DNA of 64,000 nt from Streptomyces sp. NBC_00448 (GCF_036014115.1 NZ_CP107913.1:6255501-6319500), one strand, 5' to 3'. Positions 1 through 9,717 are shown, counted from the stretch's first letter. Notes: a model not told the origin generated them from the sequence alone. Numbers and translations are program-made.

Positions 1-97
1 CCAGCTTCGCCGGGCGCCGGGCAGCGACGGGCAAGCGTGGCAATCTCCCCCAGAGCCGCGCCTGGGGGACCCCCAACGCCGTCGTCAGGAGTTTCCC

Positions 98-451
98 GTG
101 CTTCAACCGATCGAGCCCGCCACGGACCTCACGCTCCCGCCCGGACACCCGCGGGATCTGGGCGGCCCCTGGCACTCGGAGGCCGCCTGCCGAAGCGACG
201 AGGCGGGGCTGTTCTTCGCTCCGTCGAAGGAGCCGACGGCGGCCCGGCTGTCGCGCGAGGAAGCCGCCAAGCGGGTCTGCGCGCGGTGCCCGGTGATGCT
301 CGAATGCCGTGAACACGCCCTGTTGCAGCCGGAGCCGTACGGAGTGTGGGGTGGCATGACCGCCGCCGAGCGCCGCGTTGTGCTCGCCCGCAGGCGCCGT
401 CGCGAGGTCGAACTCCAGCACACGGCCCCCCGCATCGCCGCCGCCGGCTGA
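98..451 (+). CDS. WhiB-family transcriptional regulator
   Basis: This 117-aa protein has the four cysteines of the WhiB iron-sulfur domain (one in EAAC near residue 28, then the CARC pair and the later C of MLEC around residues 61-70). The GVWGG turn follows near residue 83, and then a basic tail (RRRRR) that in this family contacts DNA. Wbl proteins bind a [4Fe-4S] cluster and act with the principal sigma factor on developmental and redox genes. The start is the GTG at 98, which has AGGAG seven bases upstream; an overlapping frame starting at 37 is a shadow. Its position beside glpX matches the wbl gene next to glpX in Streptomyces chromosomes (wblI in S. coelicolor), but I assign only the family. 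Confidence 0.93.
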   Translation: MLQPIEPATDLTLPPGHPRDLGGPWHSEAACRSDEAGLFFAPSKEPTAARLSREEAAKRVCARCPVMLECREHALLQPEPYGVWGGMTAAERRVVLARRRRREVELQHTAPRIAAAG

Positions 452-484
452 GCACCGCCGGCCGCGGGTGGCGGTCGGCGGTGC
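452..484 (+). terminator. Hairpin after the wbl gene
   Basis: GCACCGCCG (452-460) pairs perfectly with CGGCGGTGC (476-484) across a 15-base loop, directly after the wbl stop codon. It lies between two convergent genes and probably ends both transcripts. Confidence 0.5.
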
Positions 485-519
485 CCACAAGGAGTCGTCA
501 GGGAGTCGTCCAGGAGCCG

Positions 520-2031
520 TCAGGACACCAGCGAGGACCGTAGATCGTCCATCGGGACGGAGAAGACGATCCGCTGCCGTACCACCGTGCCGGTCGTCGG
601 GTACTCACCGTCCGGGGCCGCGGCCCATTCCGTCTGCGCCCACACCTGGTTCTGGTCGGCCATGAAGGTCATCCCCTCCGAGTGCTGTGCCCAGGAGTGC
701 TCGGCGGCGGTGCCGGCGCTGGTGCTGCCGCCGGTCGAGGTGGTCGCGTGTGCCGCGGTCTGCGCTCCGGTGGCAGGCAGCGGAACCCGCCATGGGATGC
801 CGTGTACCCCCGGACTGCCCAGCGAATCAGCGGTGTAGACGACTCTCTCGCCGTTCTCGGTCTGATTCAGCGTGCCTTGGATGCCGACGATGTCCGTGTC
901 GTACACGTCGATCGGATCGGCGTGGCCGGCGCTGTTCACGGCGATGGGCATCAGACGGCTGGTCGGCGCGAGCTTGTAGCGCCAGATCCGGGAGGTCGCC
1001 CCGACCGTACCCGAGGAGACCCACTCGTTGGCGACCAGCGTGTAGGGGTCCTGCGACCGGTCCATGGACAGCCCGTCGAAGCAGGGCAGCCGGTCGGCGC
1101 TGTGATCCTTGTAGGAGCAGCCCGAGGTGACGCTGTACGACCCGATGGCCGGCCAGAAGTACTGGTAGCCGTGGGCCGACACCTGGCTGCCGCGGTGGCC
1201 GATCCAGGAGGCGTTCGTGTTCGCCTGGTAGATGTGCTTGGTCGAGAAGACGTAGATCGCGTTGTGGTGCGCGTCGCCGTCGAGCGACGCGGTGACCAGC
1301 AGCTTGTCGCCCCACCACACCATGCCGCCCATGTGCGAGCCGAAGCGGGCGAAGTTCGTGCCGCCGGCGGTGGGGATGACCGGCAGCACCCACCGGTAGC
1401 CGAGCTTGTTCGGCGACCCGTCGGTGTCGTTGATCACCGCGATGCGCCCCATGGCGGTGGTCTTGGGGGCGCTGGCCCAGCCGGAGAGCAGCACGCGGTC
1501 GGTCCCCCACACGCCGTCGCCGTCGGCGTCGCCGGAGGAGGTCATGCCCTGGGGCGAAAAGCTCTGCGTGGCGGCGTCCCCGGCGTCCCAGCAGTAGGCG
1601 CTGCTCGCGGTCGGGGTGAGGGGCGCGGTGTCCTTCTCGTCGGCGGTGCAGTCGCCGCCGGTGACCGTGTGCAGATGGTGGTTCACGGTGTTCGCGATGG
1701 TGTGGATGCTGCTGTTGGCGAAGGTGTCGTCCATCGCCTGCTGCGACGCGTCCGATACGCGGTGCACCGTCAGTTCGAGTTTCGCCGCCGCCGCGGACGA
1801 GGCGCGGACCGCCTTGCCCGGGGTTCCGGGCGACGCGCTCGCCGAGCCCGCGGCGCCCAAGGAGGCGAGGCCGAGCGCGAGCGCCGCGATCCCCACCGCC
1901 GTGACGCGGCCGGTCAGCCGCCACCTGCCCGCCCGGGACCGCCCCTTGCGGGTCCCCGTCCCGGTCCTTGTCCTCGTCGTCGTCCCTGTCTTCGTCTCCG
2001 GTGCTCTTCCGTCCCCGTCGACACGCTTCAC
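520..2031 (-). CDS. Secreted protein of unknown function
   Basis: The 503-aa product begins with a long basic region rich in Thr, Arg and Gly (residues 12-45), then a hydrophobic signal segment (TAVGIAALALGLASLGAAG) ending in ASASPG, a plausible signal peptidase I site near residue 67. The mature part has repeated Trp/Tyr-rich segments (YRWVLPVIP, MVWWGDKLLVTASLDG, SRIWRYKLAP, NQVWAQTEWAA) that read like beta-propeller blades, and Cys residues that could form disulfides. The GTG start at 2031 is preceded by GGAGAGG. I recognise it only as a conserved actinobacterial extracellular protein; substrate and role are unknown. A GTC/GTCC-rich DNA run encodes the Thr-Arg-Gly leader, which makes that part low complexity. 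Confidence 0.8.
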   Translation of the reverse strand: MKRVDGDGRAPETKTGTTTRTRTGTGTRKGRSRAGRWRLTGRVTAVGIAALALGLASLGAAGSASASPGTPGKAVRASSAAAAKLELTVHRVSDASQQAMDDTFANSSIHTIANTVNHHLHTVTGGDCTADEKDTAPLTPTASSAYCWDAGDAATQSFSPQGMTSSGDADGDGVWGTDRVLLSGWASAPKTTAMGRIAVINDTDGSPNKLGYRWVLPVIPTAGGTNFARFGSHMGGMVWWGDKLLVTASLDGDAHHNAIYVFSTKHIYQANTNASWIGHRGSQVSAHGYQYFWPAIGSYSVTSGCSYKDHSADRLPCFDGLSMDRSQDPYTLVANEWVSSGTVGATSRIWRYKLAPTSRLMPIAVNSAGHADPIDVYDTDIVGIQGTLNQTENGERVVYTADSLGSPGVHGIPWRVPLPATGAQTAAHATTSTGGSTSAGTAAEHSWAQHSEGMTFMADQNQVWAQTEWAAAPDGEYPTTGTVVRQRIVFSVPMDDLRSSLVS

Positions 2032-2352
2032 TGGTACGCCTCTCCGTCGCCTTCAGTCGGGCGGACGGATGCCCCCGCGTCCAAGTTCCCCACGTGGACA
2101 CCCCCCGGCGAAGGGGAACGCTATCGCGCCGGGTGGCAGCGGTGAAGGGTGTCACGGTCGGGTGCGAGACCGGGGCCTCACGTACATACGTATGCACGCA
2201 CGCGTACGCGTGGCCGAGGGACGCAGGCGGCCGGCGACGCGGGCGCGCCACCCGTCGCGACGGATGGCGGGCAGCGCCCGGCCCGGCTCGCCTGGCGTCC
2301 TCTTCCCCTACCGGGGCGGGCAGTTGGCGGTCGGTCGGCGGTGAGGAGGCGG
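2032..2352. other. Intergenic region with promoter sequence for the secreted protein
   Basis: This 321-bp gap lies between the start of the secreted-protein gene and the end of glpX. I see no credible gene. It holds an unusual 34-bp alternating purine-pyrimidine tract (2179-2212), and it must carry the promoter of the leftward secreted-protein gene. Confidence 0.5.
2179..2212. other. 34-bp alternating purine-pyrimidine tract (possible Z-DNA)
   Basis: Every base from 2179 to 2212 alternates pyrimidine and purine, using mixed CA, CG and TA steps. It contains the perfect palindrome CATACGTATG (2186-2195) and ends in a CGCGTACGCG block. Such tracts can adopt Z-DNA under negative supercoiling. 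It lies about 150 bp upstream of the secreted-protein start. Confidence 0.55.
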
Positions 2353-3384
2353 TCAGTTCGCCCGGTCGAAGTCGATCGCGCTGTATGCCCGCAGCTTCGA
2401 CAGCCGGTGCACCGAGTCGATCTGCCGGATCGTGCCGGACTTCGACCGCATCACCAGGGAGGAGGTGGTGGCCGTCTCCGCCCGGTAGCGCACGCCGCGC
2501 AGCAGTTCGCCGTCGGTGATGCCGGTCGCCACGAAGAACACGTTGTCGCCGCTGACCAGGTCCGTGGTGTGCAGCACGCGGTCCAGGTCGTGGCCCGCGT
2601 CCAGCGCCTTGCGCCGCTCCGCGTCGTCCTTCGGCCACAGCCGGCCCTGGATCGTGCCGCCCATGCAGGCCATCGCGCAGGCGGTGATGATGCCCTCCGG
2701 GGTGCCGCCGATGCCCAGCAGCATGTCGACGCCGGTGCCTTCGCGGGCCGCCATGATCGCGCCCGCCACGTCGCCGTCCGCGATGAACTTGATCCGCGCG
2801 CCGGTCTCCCGGATCTGCCGGGCCAACTCGTCGTGGCGCGGCCGGTCGAGCACCACGACCGTCACGTTCTCGGGGGCGATGCCCTTCGCCTTCGCCACCC
2901 GGCGGATGTTCACCGCGGGCGGCGCGGTGATGTCCACGAACTCGGCCGCCTCCGGGCCGACCACCAGCTTGTCCATGTAGAAGACCGCCGACGGGTCGTA
3001 CATCGTGCCGCGGTCGGCCGCCGCGAGCACCGACACGGCGTTCGGCATGCCCTTGGCGGTCAGCGTGGTGCCGTCCACCGGGTCCACGGCGACGTCGCAC
3101 TCCGCACCGGTGCCGTCGCCGATCCGCTCGCCGTTGTAGAGCATCGGCGCTTCGTCCTTCTCGCCCTCACCGATGACGACCACGCCGTTCATCGACACGG
3201 TGTGCACGAGGGTGCGCATGGCCTTGACGGCGGCGCCGTCCGCTCCGTTCTTGTCGCCTCGGCCCACCCAGCGGGCCGAGGCCATCGCGGCGGCCTCGGT
3301 GACCCGGACCAGTTCCAGGGCGAGGTTGCGGTCGGGTGCCTCCGGACTCACTTCGAGCTGCGGAGGCAAGTGCTGTTCGGTCAT
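2353..3384 (-). CDS. glpX: Class II fructose-1,6-bisphosphatase
   Basis: GlpX hydrolyses fructose-1,6-bisphosphate to fructose-6-phosphate in gluconeogenesis in the cytoplasm. The 343-aa product shows the family metal and substrate motifs: DKNGADGAAV near residue 45, VIGEGEKDEAPML near 73, VDPVDGTTLTAKG near 102, and a C-terminal region with GGTPEGIITACAM. Length is normal for the family. The ATG at 3384 is preferred to the in-frame GTG at 3393 because the AAAGG upstream is better spaced for it. Actinobacteria commonly rely on this class II enzyme. It is transcribed alone, divergently from the DUF4245 gene. Confidence 0.96.
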   Translation of the reverse strand: MTEQHLPPQLEVSPEAPDRNLALELVRVTEAAAMASARWVGRGDKNGADGAAVKAMRTLVHTVSMNGVVVIGEGEKDEAPMLYNGERIGDGTGAECDVAVDPVDGTTLTAKGMPNAVSVLAAADRGTMYDPSAVFYMDKLVVGPEAAEFVDITAPPAVNIRRVAKAKGIAPENVTVVVLDRPRHDELARQIRETGARIKFIADGDVAGAIMAAREGTGVDMLLGIGGTPEGIITACAMACMGGTIQGRLWPKDDAERRKALDAGHDLDRVLHTTDLVSGDNVFFVATGITDGELLRGVRYRAETATTSSLVMRSKSGTIRQIDSVHRLSKLRAYSAIDFDRAN

Positions 3385-3545
3385 CACGCGCACCTTTCTG
3401 TACGGGGACGGCCGGAAAATGAGGGTGCTGCGACCTTATCGGGTGAACTGCAAATCTGAGCAGGGGACATGTCACATGAGCAGTCACCAACTCTTCGGGT
3501 ACCCGGCGGACGGGCCGCAAACGCCCATGGGGGACGATAGGGCGC

Positions 3546-4082
3546 GTGGCAGCGGACAAGCGTGGTGGCAACAAGACGATCCGGGACCTGGTCCTGTCGA
3601 TGCTCGTGCTCGGGGTCGTCGTCTACCTGATCTATCTGTTCATCCCGCACGACTCCAAGGGGACCCCGGTCAAGACGGAGACGGTCGGGTACAGCGTGGA
3701 GCTGAAGCAGGCGAGGCGGGACGCGCCCTACCCGGTGGCCGGCCCCGAAGGGCTCAGCGCGAAGTGGCACGCCACCTCCGTCACGTACACCGCGGGCGAC
3801 CGCCGCAACGTGACCTGGCACCTCGGTTTCATCGACCCCGACCAGCAGTACGTGGCGCTGGAGCAGTCCAACGGCGACCCGACCGGCTTCATCAGCCAGG
3901 TGACGATCAACGCGCACCGCGACGCAGGGCGTACGGTCGCGGTCGGCGGGGCGAGCTGGCAGTACTACACCGGCGGGCGTTACGACGCGCTGGTGCGCGA
4001 GGAGAAGGGCGTCACCACGGTGGTGCTCGGTACGGCGCCGGACGCCCAGCTCCAGCGCTTCGCGGCGACCCTCAAGCCGTAA
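3546..4082 (+). CDS. DUF4245 membrane-anchored protein
   Basis: The 178-aa product has a short basic N-terminus, one transmembrane helix (DLVLSMLVLGVVVYLIYLFI, about residues 16-35), and an extracytoplasmic domain containing WHATSVTYTAGDRRNVTWHLGFIDPDQQYVALEQS, typical of the DUF4245 family. That family is conserved in actinobacteria next to glpX and exonuclease VII genes; its function is not known to me. The GTG start at 3546 gives an uninterrupted family-length protein. It converges on xseB. Confidence 0.88.
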   Translation: MAADKRGGNKTIRDLVLSMLVLGVVVYLIYLFIPHDSKGTPVKTETVGYSVELKQARRDAPYPVAGPEGLSAKWHATSVTYTAGDRRNVTWHLGFIDPDQQYVALEQSNGDPTGFISQVTINAHRDAGRTVAVGGASWQYYTGGRYDALVREEKGVTTVVLGTAPDAQLQRFAATLKP

Positions 4083-4113
4083 GCGGCTTCCGGCCCGTCG
4101 GCGCCCTCAGGCC

Positions 4114-4147
4114 GTGAGTCGGACATTGCCGTGAGTCGGACCTTGCC
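4114..4147. repeat. Two 17-bp tandem copies
   Basis: A 17-bp unit (GTGAGTCGGACATTGCC) at 4114-4130 is repeated at 4131-4147 with one substitution. It sits in the short convergent gap between the DUF4245 gene and xseB, and looks like a local duplication. Confidence 0.7.
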
Positions 4148-4163
4148 GTGGGCGGGTGGGGCG

Positions 4164-4406
4164 CTATTCGGGCTCGGCGCTCTCCGCCTCTTCGGGGTCC
4201 TCCGCTGCCAGCGCGGCGTCCAGCCGGGCCCGGGCGCCCTCCAGCCAGCGCCGGCAGACCTTGGCCAGCTCCTCGCCCCGCTCCCACAAGGCGAGCGACT
4301 CCTCCAAGGTCGCGCCGCCCGCTTCCAGGCGGCGCACCACGTCCACGAGCTCGTCGCGGGCCTGTTCGTAGCCGAGTACGGCGCTGGTGGATTCCTCGTC
4401 TGCCAT
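4164..4406 (-). CDS. xseB: Exodeoxyribonuclease VII small subunit
   Basis: This 80-aa protein matches the small subunit, which forms a long helical hairpin and binds XseA in the exonuclease VII complex that degrades single-stranded DNA. The diagnostic stretch is LGYEQARDELVDVVRRLEAGGATLEESLALWERGEELAKVC (residues 11-52), followed by an acidic tail. It lies just downstream of the cupin gene and xseA on the same strand, so the three probably form one operon transcribed from xseA. Confidence 0.94.
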   Translation of the reverse strand: MADEESTSAVLGYEQARDELVDVVRRLEAGGATLEESLALWERGEELAKVCRRWLEGARARLDAALAAEDPEEAESAEPE

Positions 4407-4416
4407 GCCCGCAAGC

Positions 4417-4800
4417 CTAGGGCGTACTGCGGACAGTCCCGAGCGGCGCGGAGCGAGGTCGGTCCGGCGACCGGATCTCCAGCATCAGGCACCCCGTCCT
4501 CGTCCGGTAGGGGCCGTGCGGCATGCCCGGCGGGCGGGAGGCGTAGTGCCCCGCGCTGAAGGTGCGGCCGAGGGTGAGGTCCTCCAACTCGCCCTCCAGC
4601 AGGTACACCTCCTCGTAGTAGGGGTGCCGGATCACGCCCGCCGCGGAGGTGTCGAGCCCGGGCTCCCAACGGGCCAGCCGGGTCTGCTCGACCGCCGGAT
4701 CGGGCCCGGCGGACAGCGGCCGCTCGCTCACCCCGGGCGCGCCCTCGGCCGCGCGCCACGGCACCCCCGCCGTGTCGTGGAACTCGTGCTCGTCCTTCAT
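4417..4800 (-). CDS. Cupin-domain protein (ChrR-like)
   Basis: The 127-aa product is a single small beta-barrel cupin. Visible features are RHPYYEEVYLLEGELEDLTLGRTFSAGHYASRPPGMPHGPYRTRTGCLMLEI (about residues 60-110), where H, E and a second H (MPHGP) can form a metal site. It resembles the cupins linked to ChrR-type anti-sigma factors but lacks the zinc-binding N-terminal domain. It lies between xseA and xseB, 10 bp from xseB and 50 bp from xseA, an unusual interruption of the xseAB pair. Its substrate is unknown. Confidence 0.85.
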   Translation of the reverse strand: MKDEHEFHDTAGVPWRAAEGAPGVSERPLSAGPDPAVEQTRLARWEPGLDTSAAGVIRHPYYEEVYLLEGELEDLTLGRTFSAGHYASRPPGMPHGPYRTRTGCLMLEIRSPDRPRSAPLGTVRSTP

Positions 4801-4850
4801 CGCCCGCCCTCTTCCGGCATCAACCCGCCCTCTTCCGCTCGGTTCGCGCC

Positions 4851-6062
4851 TCAGTTCACCTGGACCCGCACCGTGAAGTCGCCCTCGGCGACGCGGGCGC
4901 GCAGCGTGTCGCCGTCGGCGACCTCGGCCGGGTCGCGGACCGCCGCGCCGTCCTCGCGCTGGAGGACCGCGTAGCCGCGGCGGAGGGTGGCCGCGGGGGA
5001 GAGGGCGACGACGCGGGCGAGGGTGTGGGTGAGGTCGGCGTCGGCCCGGTCGAGCAGGTGCCCCAGGGTGCGCCGGGCCCGGTCCACCCGGTCGGCGACC
5101 TCCGTCTCGCGCTGCTCGACCATGCGGTACGGCGCCGCGAGGGCGGGACGGCTGAGCGCCGCCTCAAGCCCGCGCTCCTCCCGGTCGAGGATGCCGCGCA
5201 GCACCCGCAGCGCCCGGTCCCGTACCAACCGGACGCGGGCCAGCTCCTCCCGCACGTCCGGCACGATCCGCTTGGCGGCGTCCGTGGGGGTGGACGCGCG
5301 CAGGTCGGCGACCAGGTCGAGCAGTGGCGTGTCCGGCTCGTGCCCGATCGCGGAGACCACCGGGGTGCCGCACGCCGCGACCGCCCGCACCAGCCGCTCG
5401 TCGGAGAACGGCAGCAGGTCCTCCACGCTGCCCCCGCCGCGCGCCACCACGATGACGTCGACCTCCGGGTGGGCGTCGAGCTGCTGCACCGCCTCGACCA
5501 CCCGGGGGACCGCGGCCGCGCCCTGCACGGGGACGTTCCGCACCTCGAAGCGGACGGCGGGCCAGCGCAGCCGCGCGTTCTCCCGTACGTCCCGCTCGGC
5601 GGCCGACGCGCGGCCGGTCACCAGGCCGATCAGCCCGGGCAGGAACGGCAGCGGGCGCTTGCGGTCCGCCGCGAAGAGCCCCTCGGCCGCCAGCGACTTC
5701 TTCAACTGCTCCAGCCGCGCCAGCAGTTCGCCCATCCCGACCGGCCGGATCTCGCTCGCCCGCAGCGACAGCGTGCCCCGCGGTCCGTACCACTCCGGTT
5801 TGGCGTGCACCACGACCCGCGCGCCCTCGCCGACCACGTCGGCCACCTGTTCGTACACCGCGCGGTAGCAGGTCACGGACAACGACGTGTCGTGCGACGG
5901 GTCGCGCAGCGTCAGGAACACCACCCCGGCACCCGGGCGGCGGGAGAGCTGCGTGATCTGGCCCTCCACCCACACCGCGCCGAGCCGGTCGATCCACCCG
6001 CCGATCAGCCGCGACACCTCGCCGACCGGAATCGGCGCTTCCGCCGAGGTGTTCAGAGCCAT
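4851..6062 (-). CDS. xseA: Exodeoxyribonuclease VII large subunit
   Basis: XseA is the catalytic large subunit of exonuclease VII, which cuts single-stranded DNA from both ends. The 403-aa product has the N-terminal OB-fold (AVWVEGQITQLSRRPGAGVVFLTLRDPS, residues 29-57) and the catalytic core motifs VARGGGSVEDLLPFSDERLVRAV and PVVSAIGHEPDTPLLDLVADLRASTPTDAAK (around residues 205-270). A helical region and the short C-terminal domain (RGYAVLQREDG) follow. Length is normal. It is divergent from ispH with a 68-bp gap. Confidence 0.97.
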   Translation of the reverse strand: MALNTSAEAPIPVGEVSRLIGGWIDRLGAVWVEGQITQLSRRPGAGVVFLTLRDPSHDTSLSVTCYRAVYEQVADVVGEGARVVVHAKPEWYGPRGTLSLRASEIRPVGMGELLARLEQLKKSLAAEGLFAADRKRPLPFLPGLIGLVTGRASAAERDVRENARLRWPAVRFEVRNVPVQGAAAVPRVVEAVQQLDAHPEVDVIVVARGGGSVEDLLPFSDERLVRAVAACGTPVVSAIGHEPDTPLLDLVADLRASTPTDAAKRIVPDVREELARVRLVRDRALRVLRGILDREERGLEAALSRPALAAPYRMVEQRETEVADRVDRARRTLGHLLDRADADLTHTLARVVALSPAATLRRGYAVLQREDGAAVRDPAEVADGDTLRARVAEGDFTVRVQVN

Positions 6063-6130
6063 ACCCGCACCTTAGTGCGCCCCGCCGACACCCCACCCCG
6101 CCCCGGAGACGGCCCCGTACGATGGACCGC

Positions 6131-7117
6131 ATGACCTCTGACTCCACCCGCCGTGTCCTCCTCGCCGCCCCCCGCGGGTACTGCGCGGGTGTGGACCGTG
6201 CCGTCATCACCGTCGAGAAGGCGCTGGAGCAGTACGGCGCCCCGGTCTACGTCCGCAAGCAGATCGTGCACAACAAGTACGTGGTGCAGACCCTGGAGAA
6301 GAAGGGCGCCGTCTTCGTCGACGAGACGGAGGAGGTGCCCGAGAACGCGATCGTGATCTTCTCCGCGCACGGCGTGGCCCCGGTCGTGCACGAGGAGGCC
6401 GCCCAGCGCAGCCTCGCCTCGATCGACGCGACCTGCCCGCTGGTCACCAAGGTGCACAAGGAAGCCGTCCGCTACGCCGGCGAGGACTACGACATCCTGC
6501 TCATCGGCCACGAGGGCCACGAAGAGGTCGTCGGCACCATGGGCGAGGCGCCCGAGCGCATGCACCTGGTCGACGGCCCCGCCGACGCGGCCAAGGTGAA
6601 GGTGCGCGACGAGTCCAAGGTGGTCTGGCTCTCGCAGACCACGCTCTCGGTCGACGAGACGATGGAGACCGTGGACGCCCTCAAGGACCGCTTCCCGCGG
6701 CTGGTCTCGCCGCCGAGCGACGACATCTGCTACGCCACGCAGAACCGCCAGGTCGCGGTGAAGCAGATCGCCGCCGACGCCGACCTGGTGATCGTGGTCG
6801 GCTCCCGCAACTCCTCCAACTCCATCCGGCTGGTCGAGGTCGCGCTGCAGGCCGGCGCCGGCGCGTCGTACCTGGTGGACTTCGCCGAGGAGTGCGAGGA
6901 CGGCTGGCTGGAGGGCGTGCGCACGGTCGGCGTGACCTCGGGCGCGTCCGTACCGGAGGTGCTGGTCGACGGGGTGCTGGAGTGGCTGGCCGCGCGCGGC
7001 TTCGACGACGTGTCGGTGGTGACCTCCGCGCAGGAGTCCATCCAGTTCTCGCTGCCGAAGGAACTGCGCCGGGATCTGCGTGCGGAGGCCGTCGAGCGGG
7101 AATCGGCCAAGAGGTGA
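6131..7117 (+). CDS. ispH: 4-hydroxy-3-methylbut-2-enyl diphosphate reductase
   Basis: IspH (LytB) catalyses the last step of the MEP isoprenoid pathway, making IPP and DMAPP with a [4Fe-4S] cluster. The three cluster cysteines are visible in YCAGVDRAV, DATCPLVTKVHKEA and DDICYATQNRQ, and the conserved histidine motifs FSAHGVAP and GHEGHEE are present. I place the start at ATG 6131 rather than 6122. A TACGAT hexamer at 6118-6123 could be the -10 box of a transcript beginning at or near 6131, so the mRNA may be leaderless; no convincing ribosome binding site precedes either ATG. Confidence 0.96.
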   Translation: MTSDSTRRVLLAAPRGYCAGVDRAVITVEKALEQYGAPVYVRKQIVHNKYVVQTLEKKGAVFVDETEEVPENAIVIFSAHGVAPVVHEEAAQRSLASIDATCPLVTKVHKEAVRYAGEDYDILLIGHEGHEEVVGTMGEAPERMHLVDGPADAAKVKVRDESKVVWLSQTTLSVDETMETVDALKDRFPRLVSPPSDDICYATQNRQVAVKQIAADADLVIVVGSRNSSNSIRLVEVALQAGAGASYLVDFAEECEDGWLEGVRTVGVTSGASVPEVLVDGVLEWLAARGFDDVSVVTSAQESIQFSLPKELRRDLRAEAVERESAKR

Positions 7118-7147
7118 GCGGTTCCACCCACCTTTAACCTGGGGGCC

Positions 7148-7885
7148 ATGAACATGTTCGGTGTGGACATCGGCGGTACGGGAATCAAGGGCGCTCCGGT
7201 CGATCTCGACCGGGGCGACCTGTCGGACGAGCGGCACAAGGTGCCCACCCCGCAGCCGGCGACACCGGAGGGTGTCGTCGAGGGCGTGGCCGAGGTGGTC
7301 GAGCACTTCGGCCACAAGGGCCCGCTCGGCGTGACCTTCCCCGGCGTGGTGGTGGACGGCGTGACCCGCACCGCCGCCAACATGGACAGCGGCTGGGTGG
7401 GCGTGGACGCGCGGAAGCTGATCAGCGAGCGGCTGAGCCTGCCGGTGGTGATCCTCAACGACGCGGACGCCGCGGGGGTCGCCGAGATGACCTTCGGGGC
7501 CGGCCGCGGCCGCGGCGGCACCGTCATGCTGCTCACCCTCGGCACCGGGATCGGCAGCGCGCTGTTCGTGGACGGGCACCTGGTGCCCAACACCGAGCTG
7601 GGCCACCTGGAACTGCACGGCCACGACGCGGAGAAGCGCGCGTCGGTCAAGGCCCGTGAGGACGAGGATCTGAGCTGGGAGCACTGGGCGCACCGGCTGA
7701 AGAAGTACCTCGCGCACGTGGAGATGCTCTTCTCGCCCGACCTGTTCGTGATCGGCGGCGGGGTGAGCCGGAAGCCCGACAAGTTCCTGCCGCTGATCCA
7801 CGGGATCAGCGCGGAGATCGTCCCCGCGGAGTTGCAGAACAACGCGGGGATCGTCGGCGCCGCGATGGCTGCCGCAAAGCTCTGA
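7148..7885 (+). CDS. ppgK: Polyphosphate glucokinase
   Basis: PpgK phosphorylates glucose using polyphosphate or ATP. The 245-aa product is a ROK-fold kinase without a DNA-binding domain: phosphate-binding DIGGTGIKGAPVDL at residues 6-19, the ATP-binding LTLGTGIGSALFVDG near 132, and the polyphosphate glucokinase signature NTELGHLELHGHDAEKRAS near 153. Its C-terminus overlaps the convergent DUF6542 gene by about 80 bp. It follows ispH by 30 bp and may be co-transcribed with it. Confidence 0.95.
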   Translation: MNMFGVDIGGTGIKGAPVDLDRGDLSDERHKVPTPQPATPEGVVEGVAEVVEHFGHKGPLGVTFPGVVVDGVTRTAANMDSGWVGVDARKLISERLSLPVVILNDADAAGVAEMTFGAGRGRGGTVMLLTLGTGIGSALFVDGHLVPNTELGHLELHGHDAEKRASVKAREDEDLSWEHWAHRLKKYLAHVEMLFSPDLFVIGGGVSRKPDKFLPLIHGISAEIVPAELQNNAGIVGAAMAAAKL

Positions 7886-8417
7886 CCGCCACGATCGCGG
7901 CGGCGAGCACCGTACCGGTGTAGAGCCAGCCGGTCATCAGGGCCAGGCCGGTGAAGACCCCGACCACGTGCCCGAGCAGGCTGCCGTCGCCGCTGTCGGC
8001 CGTCAGGGTGATGCCCACCGCGAACGCGATGGGCGCCGCCACCGGTGCCGCCACCAGGTCGTACGGCCGTACGTACACCGCCGCGGCGATGCACACGGCG
8101 ATGAAGACCAGCCCGAAGAGGACGCCGGGGCCGTCGAAGAGCAGGGAGTCGACGGCCCCGCCGAGCACCGTCACCACGGTGGTCAGGGCGCCCGTGCCGA
8201 GGCCGGTCAGGCGGGGACGGGGGCGGGGCAGGGCCCGCAGCCGGTGCGCGGCCGCCGCGAGCCGGTTGCTCGGCCGGGGCGGCGCGGACGCGGATGTCGA
8301 GGCCGAGGCCGCGGTCGATCCGGACGCCGCCGCCGAGGCTGCCGGCGCCGCCTTCGACGGGAGTGCGGCGGGGACCTGGCGGGCGGTGGTGCTCGTACGC
8401 GCAGTGTGTTGCTCCAC
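7806..8417 (-). CDS. DUF6542 membrane protein
   Basis: The 203-aa product has an Ala/Ser/Pro-rich N-terminal 65 residues, then about four hydrophobic segments: LTGLGTGALTTVVTVLGGAVDSLLF, GVLFGLVFIAVCIAAAVYV, APVAAPIAFAVGITL and VGVFTGLALMTGWLYTGTVLAAAIVAVRAL. A basic tail follows. This layout matches the DUF6542 family found beside ppgK and ychF in streptomycetes; its function is unknown. The last 27 codons overlap the end of ppgK in antisense orientation, which is unusually long for convergent genes. Confidence 0.78.
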   Translation of the reverse strand: MEQHTARTSTTARQVPAALPSKAAPAASAAASGSTAASASTSASAPPRPSNRLAAAAHRLRALPRPRPRLTGLGTGALTTVVTVLGGAVDSLLFDGPGVLFGLVFIAVCIAAAVYVRPYDLVAAPVAAPIAFAVGITLTADSGDGSLLGHVVGVFTGLALMTGWLYTGTVLAAAIVAVRALRQPSRRRRSPRCSATPRGRSPR

Positions 8418-8628
8418 CTACTCAACGTAGGCGGGTTGCGCTGGTCGCGCAGGTCCGGGACACGCGGATTCGCTCGCCTGGGCCCTCTGTTCGAAGTGCT
8501 CCGTTCGAGTGAGGCGGGGTTGACGCGGGGGTGATGGGCGGAGGTCGGGTGGGCGTCCCGCCGGTGGCGCGGCGGCCCGTAGACTGGTCGGCGCCAGCCC
8601 CCACCTCCTGCCCACGGGAAGTCGTCAC

Positions 8629-9717
<1,089 letters not shown>

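Noticed and set aside
827..3100. Long minus-strand open frame of 757 codons across the secreted-protein gene and glpX
   Set aside because: It is Arg/Gly/Pro-rich with no domains and overlaps two real genes in another frame; an artefact of high GC.
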